A stretch of DNA of 64,000 nt, taken from assembly GCA_001931905.2 (NCBI GenBank), contig MSJI02000549.1, positions 1-64,000 of the forward strand, read 5' to 3'. Positions 22,216 through 34,481 of the stretch are shown here, in pieces. How positions within the stretch are numbered: position 1 is the stretch's first letter; the number at the start of each line of letters is the position of its first letter. A program made the translations under genes and the position numbers. The notes beneath the pieces are model-generated. The model was given only the letters and a program-made list of their open reading frames with translations. It searched no databases and was not told the DNA's origin. Origin of the DNA: Cladosporium sp. IMV 00045 (lineage: Eukaryota > Ascomycota > Dothideomycetes > Cladosporiales > Cladosporiaceae).

Positions 22216-24612
22216 ATGCGAGCCACCGCCCTCGCGCGCAACGCTCTGCGCCATTCTGCCCTGCGCAACGCCGAATGGGCCGCCTGCCGCAGGAGTTTCG
22301 CCTCGTCCGCCCTCCCTGCGAACCGCCTTCAAACCGCGTCCAAGTTCGCTCCTCGCACAGTACAATACCAGAGCCAACGATGGCAGTCCACCGCCGCCGC
22401 TATCCAGGAAGCCGCTGCCCACGACCCTAGCAACCTCACGCAAGATGCCATTGTGCAGAACCTCGACCCTAAGGAGGCCGCTCGTCTGGACAAAGTCAGG
22501 AACATCGGTATTGCCGCGCACATTGACTCCGGCAAGACTACCGCGACAGAGCGTGTGCTCTTCTACACTGGACGTATCAAGGATATTCACGAGGTTCGCG
22601 GCAAAGATGCGGTTGGTGCAAAGATGGACAGCATGGACTTGGAGAGAGAGAAGGGTATCACAATCCAGTCTGCCGCGACTTTCTGTGACTGGATCAAGAA
22701 GACTCCGGACCCTGTTACTGGCGAGCTGAAGGACGAGAAATACCACTTCAACTTGATTGATACCCCTGGCCACATTGACTTCACCATCGAGGTCGAGCGT
22801 GCCCTCCGTGTTCTGGACGGTGCTGTCATGATTCTCTGCGCTGTCTCTGGCGTGCAGAGTCAGACTGTCACTGTCGACAGACAAATGAAGCGCTACAACG
22901 TTCCCCGTATCAGCTTCGTCAACAAGATGGATCGTGCCGGTGCCAACCCTTGGAAGGCGGTCGACGGTATCACCCAGAAGCTCAAGATTCCTGCTGCCGC
23001 TGTTCAAATCCCCATCGGTGCTGAGAACGAATTCAAGGGTATCGTCGATCTCATCAGGATGAAGGCAGTCTACTCGGAGGGCGAGAATGGTGAAATTGTC
23101 CGCGAAGACGAGTGCCCTGCGGACCTGAAGGAGTTCGCGGAGGAGAAGAGAGCCCTCTTGATTGAGACCCTCGCGGATGTTGATGAGCACATTGCTGAGA
23201 TCTTCCTCGACGAGCGTACACCTTCGCCCGAGGAGATCAAGGCTGCCATTCGCCGCGCCACCATTGGTTTGAAGTTCTCGCCTGTCTTGATGGGTTCTGC
23301 GCTCGCCGACAAGAGCGTTCAGCCTATGCTTGATGCTGTCGTCGACTACCTCCCCAACCCCGCCGAAGTCGAGAACCTTGCACTTGACCGCAAGCGCTCT
23401 GAGACTCCTGTAAAGCTTGTTTCATACAACAGCCTTCCTTTCGTTGGCCTTGCATTCAAGCTTGAAGAGTCAAACTTCGGCCAGCTCACCTACATCCGCG
23501 TCTACCAAGGTTCCATCAAGAAGGGTGCCAACGTCTTCAACGCCCGTACTGGTCAGAGGGTTAAGGTGCCTCGTATTGTGCGCATGCATTCTAACGAGAT
23601 GGAGGAAGTACAGGAGATTGGTGCTGGTGAGATTTGCGCTGTGTTCGGTGTCGACTGTGCTTCCGGTGACACTTTCACTGAAGGTGGCCTCGGCTACTCT
23701 ATGAACTCTATGTTCGTTCCCGATGCTGTCATTTCGCTTTCCATCACCCCCAAGCACACCAAGGACACCCCCAACTTCTCCAAGGCCATCTCTCGCTTCC
23801 AGCGTGAGGACCCGACATTCCGCGTCCACAACGATGCCGAGTCCGGTGAGACCATTATCTCCGGTATGGGTGAGCTCCACTTGAGCATCTACGTCGAGCG
23901 CATGAAGCGCGAGTACAAGGTCGAGGTCGTCACTGGTCAACCCCAGGTCGCATACCGCGAGACCATCCAGTCCCGCGTGCCCTTCGACCACACTCTCAAG
24001 AAGCAGACCGGTGGTGCTGGTGACTTCGCCCGCGTCGTCGGATACCTCGAGCCCACCGGCCAGCTCGCCGAGAACCAGTTCGAGCAGAAGATCACCGGTG
24101 GCACCATTTCCGAGAAGTTCCTGCTTGCTTGCGAGAAGGGTTTCAACACCATCACCGAGAAGGGCCCCATGCTCGGCCACAAAGTGCTCGGAACCTACAT
24201 GCAAATCAACGACGGAGCCACGCACATGACGGACTCGTCCGAACTGGCATTCAAGAACGCCACGCAGCAGGCCTTCCGCAAGGCCTTCAACGAGGCCAAC
24301 CCGCAGGTGCTCGAGCCGCTGATGAAGACGGTCATCACGGCGCCCAGCGAATTCCAGGGCAACATCGTCGGCCTGCTCAACAAGCGCAACGCCACTATCA
24401 ACGACACCGAGGTCGGCCCCGAGGACTTCACCCTCACCGCCGACTGCTCCCTCAACAGCATGTTCGGCTTCTCCTCCCAGCTGCGCGCCGCCACTCAGGG
24501 CAAGGGCGAGTTCTCCATGGAATTCAGCCACTACGCGCCCGCGCCTATGCAGCTGCAGAAGGAGCTCGTTGCCAAGCACGAGAAAGAGAGGGCCGAGAAG
24601 AACAAGAAGTAA
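22216..24612 (+). CDS. mef1: Mitochondrial elongation factor G 1
   Basis: An intronless 798-residue mitochondrial EF-G, the GTPase that translocates peptidyl-tRNA on mitoribosomes. The first ~70 residues form an Arg/Ala/Ser-rich targeting sequence. The GTPase domain follows with G1 [10 protein letters not shown]3 DTPGHIDF and G4 NKMD, then EF-G domains II to V ([20 protein letters not shown] is typical of domain III). The start at 22216 is the first ATG; the frame extends two codons upstream only through a non-ATG codon. It resembles Mef1 (translocation) rather than Mef2 (ribosome recycling), judged from overall similarity. Strong codon bias leaves long empty frames on the other strand. Confidence 0.95.
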   Translation: MRATALARNALRHSALRNAEWAACRRSFASSALPANRLQTASKFAPRTVQYQSQRWQSTAAAIQEAAAHDPSNLTQDAIVQNLDPKEAARLDKVRNIGIAAHIDSGKTTATERVLFYTGRIKDIHEVRGKDAVGAKMDSMDLEREKGITIQSAATFCDWIKKTPDPVTGELKDEKYHFNLIDTPGHIDFTIEVERALRVLDGAVMILCAVSGVQSQTVTVDRQMKRYNVPRISFVNKMDRAGANPWKAVDGITQKLKIPAAAVQIPIGAENEFKGIVDLIRMKAVYSEGENGEIVREDECPADLKEFAEEKRALLIETLADVDEHIAEIFLDERTPSPEEIKAAIRRATIGLKFSPVLMGSALADKSVQPMLDAVVDYLPNPAEVENLALDRKRSETPVKLVSYNSLPFVGLAFKLEESNFGQLTYIRVYQGSIKKGANVFNARTGQRVKVPRIVRMHSNEMEEVQEIGAGEICAVFGVDCASGDTFTEGGLGYSMNSMFVPDAVISLSITPKHTKDTPNFSKAISRFQREDPTFRVHNDAESGETIISGMGELHLSIYVERMKREYKVEVVTGQPQVAYRETIQSRVPFDHTLKKQTGGAGDFARVVGYLEPTGQLAENQFEQKITGGTISEKFLLACEKGFNTITEKGPMLGHKVLGTYMQINDGATHMTDSSELAFKNATQQAFRKAFNEANPQVLEPLMKTVITAPSEFQGNIVGLLNKRNATINDTEVGPEDFTLTADCSLNSMFGFSSQLRAATQGKGEFSMEFSHYAPAPMQLQKELVAKHEKERAEKNKK

Positions 24613-25097
24613 ACGTAGCTTGGCGGCTTTTTGAACTTGTAGAGATGAAGGAGAGGAAGCCAGTCCCTCGATCCACCCAAGAGACGTGACCGGGCTCGAG
24701 GGGCGGATGGGGTTTTGTGTGTATGATATATGAAGATGTCCCCGGAGACATTTTGGATGCCTAACGCCGGCGATCCGACATGAGGGGAGACCGCTCGCTG
24801 TGATCATGGAGGGATTTACGCGATTTTGTGGCGGCAAAGGCAGCATTGGAGTGAAATGGCGCGAGGTTGGCCATCGCTCTCAACTGTACAGTAGCATAGA
24901 TTTGGTTGTTTGTTTGTTTCATGGGCCTTGCATTCTATATTGAGCTCATTTATTTTTCAAGATGTAAAGATACACCGCTGCACATGAGGCAAAAGCAGTA
25001 GCACAAGAAGACGAGACAATTTTTCGAAACCATCTCAGGACAGAACATATCATAGATTCTCCACTTTCAATATATTCTATCCAGAACCTCCCTCTAC
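24613..25097. other. Intergenic region between convergent mef1 and nmt1
   Basis: Two facing 3' ends with AT-rich patches near 24890-24960. Nothing else is supported. Confidence 0.5.
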
Positions 25098-26677
25098 TTA
25101 CAGCATGACAACACCAACCCCATCCATCTTCGACCTATCAATCTGGTTATTCTCATCCACGCCCCCGCCCAGCGTGGGCGTGCGCCAGTTGAACAGGTAG
25201 AAATTCAGCTTGCCGTCGCCCGGCTCGAATTTCTGATCGCGCAAGAAGAGCGGGTTGTCGAGCAGCGTGAGCGCGTTGAAGACGTGGAAGCCGTCCTTCT
25301 TCGCCAGCACGAGCGCGTCGTGGACCAGTTCGTCCAGGCGGGTTTTGAGCGCTTGCTGCACTTGCTCGGCGGGGCCGGGGGCGAAGGCGGCTTCCGACGC
25401 GTAGTAGTAGAGGTAGGCGGCGCGGATGGTTTCGGTTGAGCTGGCTTTGAGGACGGTGGACTGGGGGGTGTGGTGTTAGTGCCTTTTCTTCTCTTTTCTC
25501 GTCGCCCCTTCTTCGTATTCTCCTTTGGATCTCTGGTTACGGATGAAAGGTTTCGGGGAAGACTTACTGCAAGCAGGTAGTATGAGATGAAATCAGTGAT
25601 CTTGCCATCTTGCTCGACGACCTGACACCACACAACATCCTTAGCAGCAGCCGAGCAGAGCAAATGCTCGATCTCCTCGTCTGAGAACTCTTGCTTCAGA
25701 TGGAAACGGTTAAGGTAGCGGACCAGCAGGTCTTTGACGGCAGGCACATCCTCAACCTTCATGGGGCGCAGACCCTTAGTCGACGTCTTGGAGGGCAGGA
25801 AGTACTTGCGCGTCTGCATGGCCTCGGTGGAGCGATGGGGCAAATGGCTGAAACCGGTCTTGTACAGGTGCGGCCAGTCGAGGGAGCGGTGGAAGTAGCG
25901 GCAGGTCGTGACGGGGGTGGGGAGCAGAGTGCCGGCGGTGTAGAGGGCTTGGTAGATGCCGTTGCGGTAGCATTGGCGGGTGACTTCCTTGATCAGGACG
26001 GGGGCCAGGCGCTTGGAGCGCAGCTTGCGGTGGATGGTGAGGAAGTTGATTTCCACAGCGTTCACTTTGCTCTGGCGGATTCTGAGACTCGCGGGCACGC
26101 CGGAGATGAAGGCTACCAGCTTGCCTTTCTTGCCTTCTTGCGCGGACTTTGCGCGCACGCCAATGTGCCATTCCTTCTTCCATCCTGGAGGCTTGAGAGC
26201 CCACTTGAGAAAGCCGATGGAGTAGTTGAAGCGGAATGAGCCGTCGGTGTCTTCGACGTAGTGGTTGTACAGCAAGTCATACAATTCCTGAATCTCCGCC
26301 GCGTCATCGAGGTCCAGAAGATCCCAGACGAAGCCTTCCGGCAGCTTCGCAGGCTCCGGTTTCGCGCTGGCCTTGCAGATGTGATCGGGCAGAATGGGAC
26401 CCTCCTTCGCGCCGCCGTCGGTCGTCTGCAAGAGGTTGGGCTCTTGGAATTTGGGTACGGGCTGCGTGTTCCAAAACTTGTAGTCCTCCTGTTTCTTGCC
26501 CTCTGGTTTGGGACCTTGGCTCAAAGCGAGTTGCTGCAGCAGTTGCTGGATATCCTGTGCCGGTGCGACATTCTTTGCGCCTGAGTCCTTCACCATGGCT
26601 GCTTCACCGTCCGTCGCGGGTGATTTGCCCTTGTTGTCTGCATTCTTTTGCGGCTGTCCGCTTCCTTCGCCGGACAT
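25098..26677 (-). CDS. nmt1: Glycylpeptide N-tetradecanoyltransferase
   Basis: Two exons, 26677-25568 and 25460-25098, give 490 residues. The enzyme attaches myristate from myristoyl-CoA to the N-terminal glycine of target proteins in the cytosol. Family landmarks include DYKFWNTQPVPKF, LPEGFVWDLLDL, the NYSIGFLKWALKPPGW block, [27 protein letters not shown]-like myristoyl-CoA binding segment and VFNALTLLDNPLFLRDQKFEPGDGKLNFYLFNW. The C-terminus ends GVGVVML; in the family the C-terminal carboxylate acts as the catalytic base, so an intact end matters. The start at 26677 is chosen because the frame further upstream has no ATG. The N-terminal 90 residues are low-complexity. Confidence 0.96.
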
Positions 26678-27201
26678 GATGGTATTGGAGATTTGCCGAC
26701 AACTTCTAGAGTTCCAGAGGATCGTATCGGGTGCAAGGTCGACTTTCTGTGGCAGGGCGGTAAACAATTGTTAATTTGACGTCGTCAGGCTTCAAGCTGC
26801 CAACTTCACCTTCAACAAAGTTGCCCCGCGAAATTGGCGGGGCAGATGATGTGCATTCGATACATTTCGCAGCCTTACAAAACCATGTCTTCACACTACC
26901 TGGTTATCCTGTGAGAGTTTCTTTCCCTATGATTGATTTGCTTTCGAAATGTGACATTGCATTGGACGACTGTAAGAGTCGTCGATCGTAAGCTAGAGTG
27001 AAAATAAACCTCGAGTCACACGCTGCGATTGATCAGTTCTACCCAATCGATTAGTTCGATTTTGACCAGATTACACGTTCATGAAAGAGATCGCAGAGGT
27101 AAAGAAAGGAAACAAAAACGCCTTGATCTGTACCGACTCGCAAGCAGCCTCCGAGAAGCTACCTTATCTTCCGATCATAGCATTCCCATTCAATTTCAAT
27201 A
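26678..27201. other. Intergenic region
   Basis: nmt1 promoter and the 3' region of the secreted-protein gene. No gene or repeat can be supported. Confidence 0.5.
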
Positions 27202-27746
27202 TTAAGAACTCTGCGATGTGATCGGCATGATCATATCCGTCTGACTCCAGACCTCTCCACCAGTCGTCGAAGAGACTTGGAAGTTGGTATTCGCATTACC
27301 AAAAAAGATGCCTACGTTCCATGGAGGACTGCCCAGACTGCGAGGAAAAGTATTAGCAGATGTCTCATAGACCTACAGAGGAACTCGAAAACCTACCAAT
27401 CGTCAAGATAACTCCTCTTGACCTGAAGATTACCAGGTGTGTACAAGAAGGCCACTCGTCCGTTCGTGCACGGGTGCCAGCCTCCTGCTTCCTCCGGTCT
27501 GGCGCCAGTGCCAGCCGGCATGGAGATTCCACAGATCGTTTCGAACTCGAGGCCGGGGTTTGTGTCGGCGACGTTGAAGCTGACTGAGGAGCCGGATGGG
27601 GAAGCTGCGGCGGCGTTGAAGACGTTGATGTCAGAGATGTGCCAGGGTGTTTCTTCGATTAGAGCGTTGCATGGCTGGGAGGTTTGGGGAGTGGGATGGG
27701 CGTAGGTGAGAGAGAGGACGGCGAGGAGGCACAGAATGGGATGCAT
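27202..27746 (-). CDS. Small secreted protein with Alt-a-1-like (AA1) fold
   Basis: Two exons, 27746-27397 and 27337-27202, give 161 residues. A clear signal peptide (MHPILCLLAVLSLTYA) is followed by a compact domain with four cysteines after cleavage, at PCNAL, TICGIS, HPCTNG and DDCLGSPP. The pattern WHISDINVF, SSVSFNVADTNPG, a central CG, WHPC and KRSYLDDC matches the Alt a 1-like beta-barrel family, which is fungus-specific and includes allergens and plant-interaction effectors. The intron (59 nt) splits a cysteine codon. It is transcribed toward nmt1. Role inferred: extracellular protein possibly involved in host or plant contact. It could also be a generic surface protein. Confidence 0.8.
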
Positions 27747-28544
27747 CTTTGGTGTTGGAATCGTTCGTTAGAGCAATGGATCTCAGTAGGTACTCTTCTG
27801 GCTGGGGGAGTTGGGTTAAAGGTAAGGATTGAGAGCAGAGCTGCTCTGGATTTATATGCTCGACCTGGAAGCTGCAGTGATCATTCACCTAACACGCCTT
27901 TTGCCTTGAAGCACAAACATGATGAAGTGGCGTCTGGGCATTCAAGTGTTGGCATAGCTCTGAACACATCGCTTAAGTCGTTTGCTTGGACAAAGGTCAT
28001 GATCACAAAACCCACTTGCTGACCGTTGATGCGAGGCAGTGTGAAAGAAGGTGGTGGGTTACGTGGTCCATATTCACAGCCCGCGAAACATCGAGGCTTC
28101 CAATATGTATTTGGCTTCCTTGGTCGTTCCACTTAAGCCATGACGGTGTTGCGATGAAAACGCAGTTGACCCTCTTGTCGCATGGCACTGCCAGATGCCG
28201 GACAACGTTTCTTGTGATGTTCGACCCAGGACCCAGAGGGCAGGCGCAGTCATATCGCCAGCAGTATACTAATAATGGACCATCGTCGTCGTCCAGAAAT
28301 GCAGGTCATCGCGACATGCGTCGTCTTGCGTAGATCAAATTACAAGTTTCGATGTCGCGCAGAAGCAGCTGTTGTGGTCGGCGACACGAAGTCGGTGGTT
28401 GTGAAACTTGACAAAACCCGACGCGGAAATCCCATCTCGCAAAACGTCAGGATTCACAGACGACAAGGCCAGGCGTGACGCAAAACAAGCATATCAACCA
28501 CCAGCAACGTATCATTACTCCGGCGCAGTCGAAGCCATACTCCA
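27747..28544. other. Intergenic region, divergent promoters
   Basis: About 800 bp between the divergent secreted-protein and TRAX-like genes. No gene, RNA or clear repeat is seen. Confidence 0.5.
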
Positions 28545-29555
28545 ATGGGCGTCAAACGAACACACGCAGCCATGGCCGAGCAAGACAGCAGTACCAGTGC
28601 CACCAGCCAGTCTCCTTTCATGCCCATGTTTGAGGGTTTCCGCGCAGAGCTCGACGAGCATCACGATCGCCGAGAGCGCATCATCAAGGCTTCTAGAGAT
28701 ATCACTGCTGCATCGAAGAAGATGTAAGCTCTTCTGATTCTGGTCATGAGACCAATCGCTTCTGGATTAGATAGCTAACACAAAATCCAGCATTTTCACA
28801 CTCCAACGGTAAATCCCTCTCCCATGAAGTGGCAAAACCAAACACCACCCAAAGAAACCCAACAACAAGACCTTCCACTGCACCAACAACCAACTAACAA
28901 CCCCAGCCTCCGCACCCTCTCCGCCCCCCTCCCACCGCACATAACCAAATCCAACACCCCCTACTACGCCACCATCAGCAGCGCCTACGCCTCCATCTCG
29001 CGCGACGTGCAAGCCCTCAACACGCACCGCTACGCGCGCCAAGTCTCCGGCGGCAACCAGGAGTACATCGAAGCGGCGTCCTTCGAACACTACCTGACAA
29101 CCGCTTCCCTGCTGACGTACGAAGAAGCCTGCGCGAAAATCCGCGCTCTCGACCCCGAAGGTCCTGGCGTTGAGTTGAGTTTTGAGGATTATGTGCTTGG
29201 GCTTTATGATATGACGGGTGAGCTCATGAGGTTTGCCATCACTGCTATGGCGACTAGTGGAGCGTTGCCGTCGCCTGAGCAGCGAGGTGAGGAGGGCGGT
29301 ATGGAAGTTGATTCTGCCTCGTCGAAGCGGAATGTTCTCACTGATCTGAGGGCGCTGCGTGCTGCGCTTGAGTCGCTTAATACCAATGGCACGGGTCCTT
29401 TTGGGAAAGACTGCGATAAGAAGGCTGAGGTGATGAGGCAGAGTGTTGAAAAGGTGGAGAGGGCTCTGTATGGATTGACGGTGCGTGGGGCGGAGAGGCC
29501 GAAGGGATGGATGCCTGATTTGAGCGAGGCGAGGGCGGTGGAAGTTGAGGGTTAG
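28545..29555 (+). CDS. Translin-associated protein X (TRAX)-like
   Basis: Three exons, 28545-28723, 28791-28808 and 28907-29555, give 281 residues. The all-helical translin fold is recognisable from FEGFRAELDEHHDRRERIIKASRDITAASKK, IFTLQRL, the YIEAASFEHYLTT segment and LSFEDYVLGLYDMTGELMRFAI. In other eukaryotes TRAX pairs with translin to form C3PO, a small RNA endonuclease that removes passenger strands and tRNA leaders. The catalytic acidic residues map to the EAASFEHYL (Glu) and ELSFEDYVLGLYDMTGE (Glu, Asp) segments. I could not confirm each residue by alignment. Exon 2 is an 18-nt microexon encoding part of helix IFTLQR. The first ATG (MGVKRTH) gives a short basic N-terminus; a second ATG lies nine codons later. 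Confidence 0.88.
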
Positions 29556-30005
29556 AGAGGGCAGATGGCGCTGGGTGACCTCACTTAGAGCCTTACCTCA
29601 TGGTCGAGATGAGGTCTGAATGCTGACATGAATGTTGAGAGGAGACGGGAATGACACGGAAAGGTAGTGAAAATCGAATTCGAATGTCATCTTAATAGAC
29701 CACACAACGCCTGCGCTAGTTCTCCTTTTTGGTACAGTACACAAAAGAAACAGTCAATGCCGAAGAAAAACAACGAGTCAAAAGCAATAAGGCAGACGAA
29801 AGTCATTTTCGTCTCCAAGTACGTTCCTGCGCCCTGGGTGAATCAAAAAAGGGAATGGTAGCAGCCGGTGTAGTTCTGTAAAGGAAAAGAAGGCCAGCTA
29901 GACTGTGAGCATAGCTGAGCCGCGTGGTATCGCAAATATGGCCTAGGCGAGGAGCATTGGGCCGATAGAAGGTGGTGTGGTTGCTTGTAAGCCTTGGTAA
30001 TACGC
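29556..30005. other. Intergenic region between convergent genes
   Basis: 3' regions of the TRAX-like and syntaxin genes. No other feature. Confidence 0.5.
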
Positions 30006-31073
30006 CTAGTTTGCGTTGCCGTTGTTGTTGCCACCGCTGTTCTGTAGAATAGTTAGTGCTTTGTTGCGGCGCGAGAGACATAATGGGCTCAACTTACGAA
30101 TTTACCAGTAACACCAGCCCAGATAAGGATAATGATCACAATGACCAAGATAATGGCAACGCAGATACCGAAGCAGATCCACTTCTTTTTGCGCGCAGCC
30201 CTGGCGCTCACGATCGCTCGGTCGACTTGAACGTTGCCTTGCTCCAAGTTCTCGTGGGTGTCCATGGCCTTTTGCTCCACATTCTGCACCATGGGCTCTT
30301 GCTGGACGACGATGGCGTCGAGATCCTGGAACAACTGCTGCAGCTCGAGCATAGTCTTCTCGATCTGTTGAATAGCGGCGTGACGCTGGCGAACGTTGGA
30401 CAGAGCGCTCTGAGCCTGTCCCCTACGATCGGAGTTCATGAGCGCCTGCTGGAAGATCTGGGTATCCGCGCCTTCTGATGTAGCCTCTCTGATCTCGTCT
30501 TCCGTCGCGTCTGGACGCACGATCAAGAATTGTCTGCGCTGCTGCTCTTGCACATCCTTGCGGAACTGGCTCTCGACTTGCTGGTAGGAGTTGATGGCTT
30601 TGCGAATGCGACGGTCCAGCGCGTCCACTTGAGGCTTGTTGCGACCGTCCTGCGATTCGGGCCGGGACTTGATGCGCTTGACGCGATCGGCCAGTCCGCG
30701 GTAACCGCTCATGATGTCTGCGCTGAGGGCGTCGACTTCCTTGTTGGAGCCGCCGGAGGACGAGATGAATTGGCGCTGGCTGCGTTGGAGAGATGCAAGG
30801 CGGGATTCGAGGTCGTCAATGGCGCGGCCGACTGCGCGGCAGTCGTTCAGGATGGCATTCGGGTCACGCTGCTCTTGTTCGCCGTAGGGGTTCTGGGGCT
30901 GACCGTTGCCCATGTCGTGCATTTCCATGGGTTGTTGGCCTGGGAGAGTGTGAATAAATGGCCAACTGACAGTGGAAAACGTCCAGTGTCAACATACCAT
31001 ACTGAGGTGGAGGCGCATTGTCGTAAGGGTTTGACTGGCCGTAGCCGCCGCCGTAACCATTGTTGTACTGCAT
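30006..31073 (-). CDS. sso1: Plasma-membrane syntaxin (Qa-SNARE), Sso1-like
   Basis: Three exons, 31073-30998, 30939-30098 and 30041-30006, give 317 residues. Syntaxins of this class sit on the plasma membrane and zip with Sec9 and a synaptobrevin to fuse secretory vesicles. The order is: Gly/Tyr/Pro-rich N-terminal extension, Habc three-helix region (about 60-185), the SNARE motif (QQIEKTMLELQQLFQDLDAIV... to VDRAIVSARAARKKK) and a C-terminal anchor (WICFGICVAIILVIVIIILIWAGV). A short luminal tail NSGGNNNGNAN comes from the tiny last exon. The joins keep frame throughout. The glutamine expected at the SNARE zero layer lies in the VVQQEPMVQ segment. Normal length for fungal Sso1 proteins. Confidence 0.94.
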
Positions 31074-32129
31074 CGTCGCGCTGGTCAGCTAGGGTCTTTG
31101 CTGTTGAGAAGATGTGAAGATCTCAATGATGATCGCTGTCGCTTGGTACACGGTTCACATGGAGTATTCTGGGTTCCACTTACAGCCATTGTTCCCGCCT
31201 TTGGACTAAGATGTTCAAGGTCGTGTGTTTACTCCTGAATCGCGTTGTGAGGAAGTCTCCGCTGGTATGCAAGCGTGCAAGAATGTCTCAAAGCCGCGAG
31301 ATGGGTGTAAATGGTGGTATCCCTGGTGATACAGAGTCGAAGAAAGAAGATACTCTTGTCCCGCAAATGGTGGGCGCAAAGAGGGTGTAGTTATGAAGTA
31401 ATAATAAGAAGTTGAGAGGCGCCCGTCTGGGCTCGTCTCACACCACCCCCAAATGACTGGCATCCGTGCATGAACGGACGATCCCTTAATTCTCGACCCT
31501 CGCAACTGGTTGGCTCGTAGCGAACTATACACTCCGCCTCGCCCTTCGCGCTAACACAAGCCTTAATGTAGGTACCTTATTATTTTTAGCTAGACACGCA
31601 CGCTCGGCGTGCCAAAAACCACCGCCTGCCCGTCGTATCTGCAGGATGCTGACTTGCTTTTTGTTATTTCGTTGCCTACATGTCACTACCTATTATCAGC
31701 CGCGTTCTGACATCACTTACGTGCGTTACGCAATCCTTCGGCAAGTCTCCTCGGTTTTCACTCCACGAAGTGGCAAGTAGCAGATTTGTGTGCTTGTGTG
31801 CGATTCGGCGCTCTCTGGCTGGTCTTCTGCTTTTGAGCACATGCACAGAGGCACCGCAGTGTGAAAAAATGCCTTGTGTGCCAGGGAAGCTTCAAGAATA
31901 GCATACGGATTTCGACAGCAGATCGGGTTCCTGACCACATGGCCTGCCGGCTGGACACGCGACTTCAGCATGCAATCTAGAGCCAGGTGCCGCGACCTGG
32001 TCGAGCATGTGTTCCAAGATCGTATGCTTGAGAAGCATCTGGCAATAACTTCGCCTCCCACTGCCATTGAAACACAGAGCGAAGGGTGCATTGACTTCAA
32101 CATGCTATACTACTCCTACGGCAGGCACT
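31074..32129. other. Intergenic region
   Basis: About 1 kb upstream of the syntaxin gene and past the transporter 3' end. It contains an AGGTACCT palindrome at 31570-31577. No gene can be supported. Base composition changes little; the accessory region begins to its right. Confidence 0.5.
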
Positions 32130-34275
32130 TCAGACCGATGCAGCACCGGTATTCGTCCAATGTAAAAAGCCACGTGTAGGGACACGTGCCACGAACATCC
32201 TGTCTATATCCTCAGGCGATCGTCCCTTCATCTCAGGCACGAGGAAGAATGTCCCTACCAGCGCGGCTCCGGAAAGTACGCAGTATACGAAGGCAGTGTA
32301 TGACCCAAGGTCTGCGGCATCAGGGTTCTGCGAGAAAGCACGAGTCAGCTATCGAATCGATACGTGACGGTAATCGAAGGCATGATGATGCTTGGACTCA
32401 CGTATAGATAAGGCATAACGAGTCCGAAAACCATTGTTCCCAGCCCGTACCCGAACCAGCCCAGTCCTTGCGTTTTTGCACGCACGCTGTACGAGGATGC
32501 TTCACTGGCGACTGCATATGATGCAGCTGGATGGAACGTTAGCCTCGCCCTATTCGATATCTCATAGTTGGGCGCACTTACGCCATACACCAATGCCTGC
32601 AGCGACGACGACCAACAACATACCAACGGCTGTAAACCTACAAATTATGTCAGTCATGAGCTGCAAGCTTGAGACTCGGAGATTGAACTTACCACATAGC
32701 ACCAGCAGTATCTTGACGGATCCCGCAAAAACCAACTGCACCCCACAACATTGTGATGCCCACCAGGCTAATGATCATTAGAGTCCGCCGACCAAACTTC
32801 GACAGGGTGTAGAAGGTAATGCAGCAGGCAATGATACCGCACGCTACTCCTGCCACCTGAAAGATTAGCGACGTCTTCGGCTCCATCCCGTTCTGCTGCA
32901 AGAAGTAGCTCGAGGACCCGAGCAGTTGTAGACCAAACAGCAGTGGTATGAACTCTGCGAAGACCACAATGACGGTCCGGCGAAGATTCGTCCCTTTCAA
33001 GCAAGCCAGGTAGGATTCTTTCTTGGAAGACCTTTCACCGACTTCTAGTTGTACGGTCCTCTTCGTCTCGGCGAAGACTTCTTCGAAGTCATAGGATGAG
33101 TTGTGTCGGTGGAGTTGGCTCATGGCTTTGCGGGCTGCAGTATCGTTGTCGTGGAATTTTCTTCTTAGGAGCCAGATTGGAGACTCTGGCAGAAAGAACG
33201 CGGCTACGGTCAATAAGCCGGAGAATGGCCATTGGGTTTCGAAGCAGAGTCGGTATGCGAGCTTTGTGTCCATATCTACGACGGCAAGGCTCACCCCGGC
33301 GCCGATGCTGGTAGAATCGTCAGCGAAACACAGACTCTGCCATCTCGATCAATCTGCACAGCTTCCAGAAGCAAGCCAGCGCACCTTCTTTGCGCTTCAT
33401 TGAAAAGTAGCACTCACAGCTGACCAACAAGCTTAAAGATGGGCAACAGCGCCATAAGAGGACCTCTCAGTTCTGTCGGCACAACCTCTGAGAGCCAAGT
33501 CTGGATTGTTACCATTATCCCGCCAACAGAAAATCCTTGGATTGTCTTCGCCAGGAAGAAAATCCCTCTCTTAGCATTTATATCGGGAGGCAGGTCCGAG
33601 ATGTAGCAGATGGCGACTGATATCGAGCAAATCAGACTGGTGACGATCAAGCTCATACGGCGGCCGAAGCGGTCCTGAAACCAGCCGAACAGCACCGCGC
33701 CGGCCATTAGGCCGATGTTCTTGGCATGCTGTTAGACTCATTCCCATTAACTCTCGTTGAAGAAGGTACACAGGACTGACCGTCGATACTGCCCACGCCG
33801 ATAGCCAATCGACTGGGATGATATAGCGGTCTTCGCTCTGTTCGCCGAATTCTTTCCTGGCTAACCGTTAGCAGAAGAAAATTGTCTACGTCGACGTCCG
33901 AGACCTACTGGAAAGCTGGAAGAGATGAGACGGTCCCTACAATAACAAGATCGTACCCTGCAGAAGGTCATTAGGTGTTCTCTCGGGCCAGAAAGCACTA
34001 TCGTGCAATTGAGACGCACCCCAGAGCAAGATACCAATCGTCAGTGCAAAGGCATAAGCCGTGATTTTGGGATATCTGCCAATTGACGAAATCAGCCAAA
34101 AATCCAGAGCAATGTTTCTCATCACGACTTTGCTTCCAATTACTCACCTGCGTATCGCCTTGCCCAGAGAAACTTCGGGCCTACGCTCCTCTTCCACGGC
34201 TTTCGCAGACTCACAATGTGAGTCCGCACTTGCCGACAATTCGATTGTGAACGTGTCGTTTTTATCGGAAGACAT
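32130..34275 (-). CDS. MFS sugar-type transporter
   Basis: Nine exons (34275-34148, 34075-34020, 33957-33909, 33856-33781, 33728-33418, 33307-32693, 32637-32582, 32526-32402, 32327-32130) give 537 residues. It is a twelve-helix sugar-porter-type carrier. Landmarks are GYDLVIVGTVSSLPAFQ in helix 1, WFQDRFGRR and FGRR loops, the LPESPIWLLRR segment (PESPR-like) before the central loop, and the QLLGSSSYF helix-7 region. The C-terminus carries the PEMKGRSPEDID motif that is typical of the family. Fungal relatives carry maltose, quinate, inositol or other polyols; the substrate here is not evident. The gene diverges from a Zn2Cys6 regulator, and the shared promoter carries the palindrome also found upstream of the AtuA-like and SDR/EthD genes. 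Confidence 0.9.
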
Positions 34276-34481
34276 GGTCAGTGTACACGAGGGGAGAATG
34301 TTGAGGAGAAAATAAATGCCGTAGCGCTTTTGATTCAGTGTAGTGCCATCTTAAGGCGGTTGAAAAGGTCATGGCACAACCTATATGTCTATTCACGACT
34401 TCTGGGAAGCAATATCCTGCGTACTGTATAAGCGCAATCGCCCGATTCGCAGTGCAACTAAGTTCGCTGTTGGACATTGCG

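Noticed and set aside
22183..24846. Long open frames opposite mitochondrial EF-G1
   Set aside because: Same codon-bias effect; composition is repetitive and no family is recognisable, while the plus strand encodes a complete EF-G.
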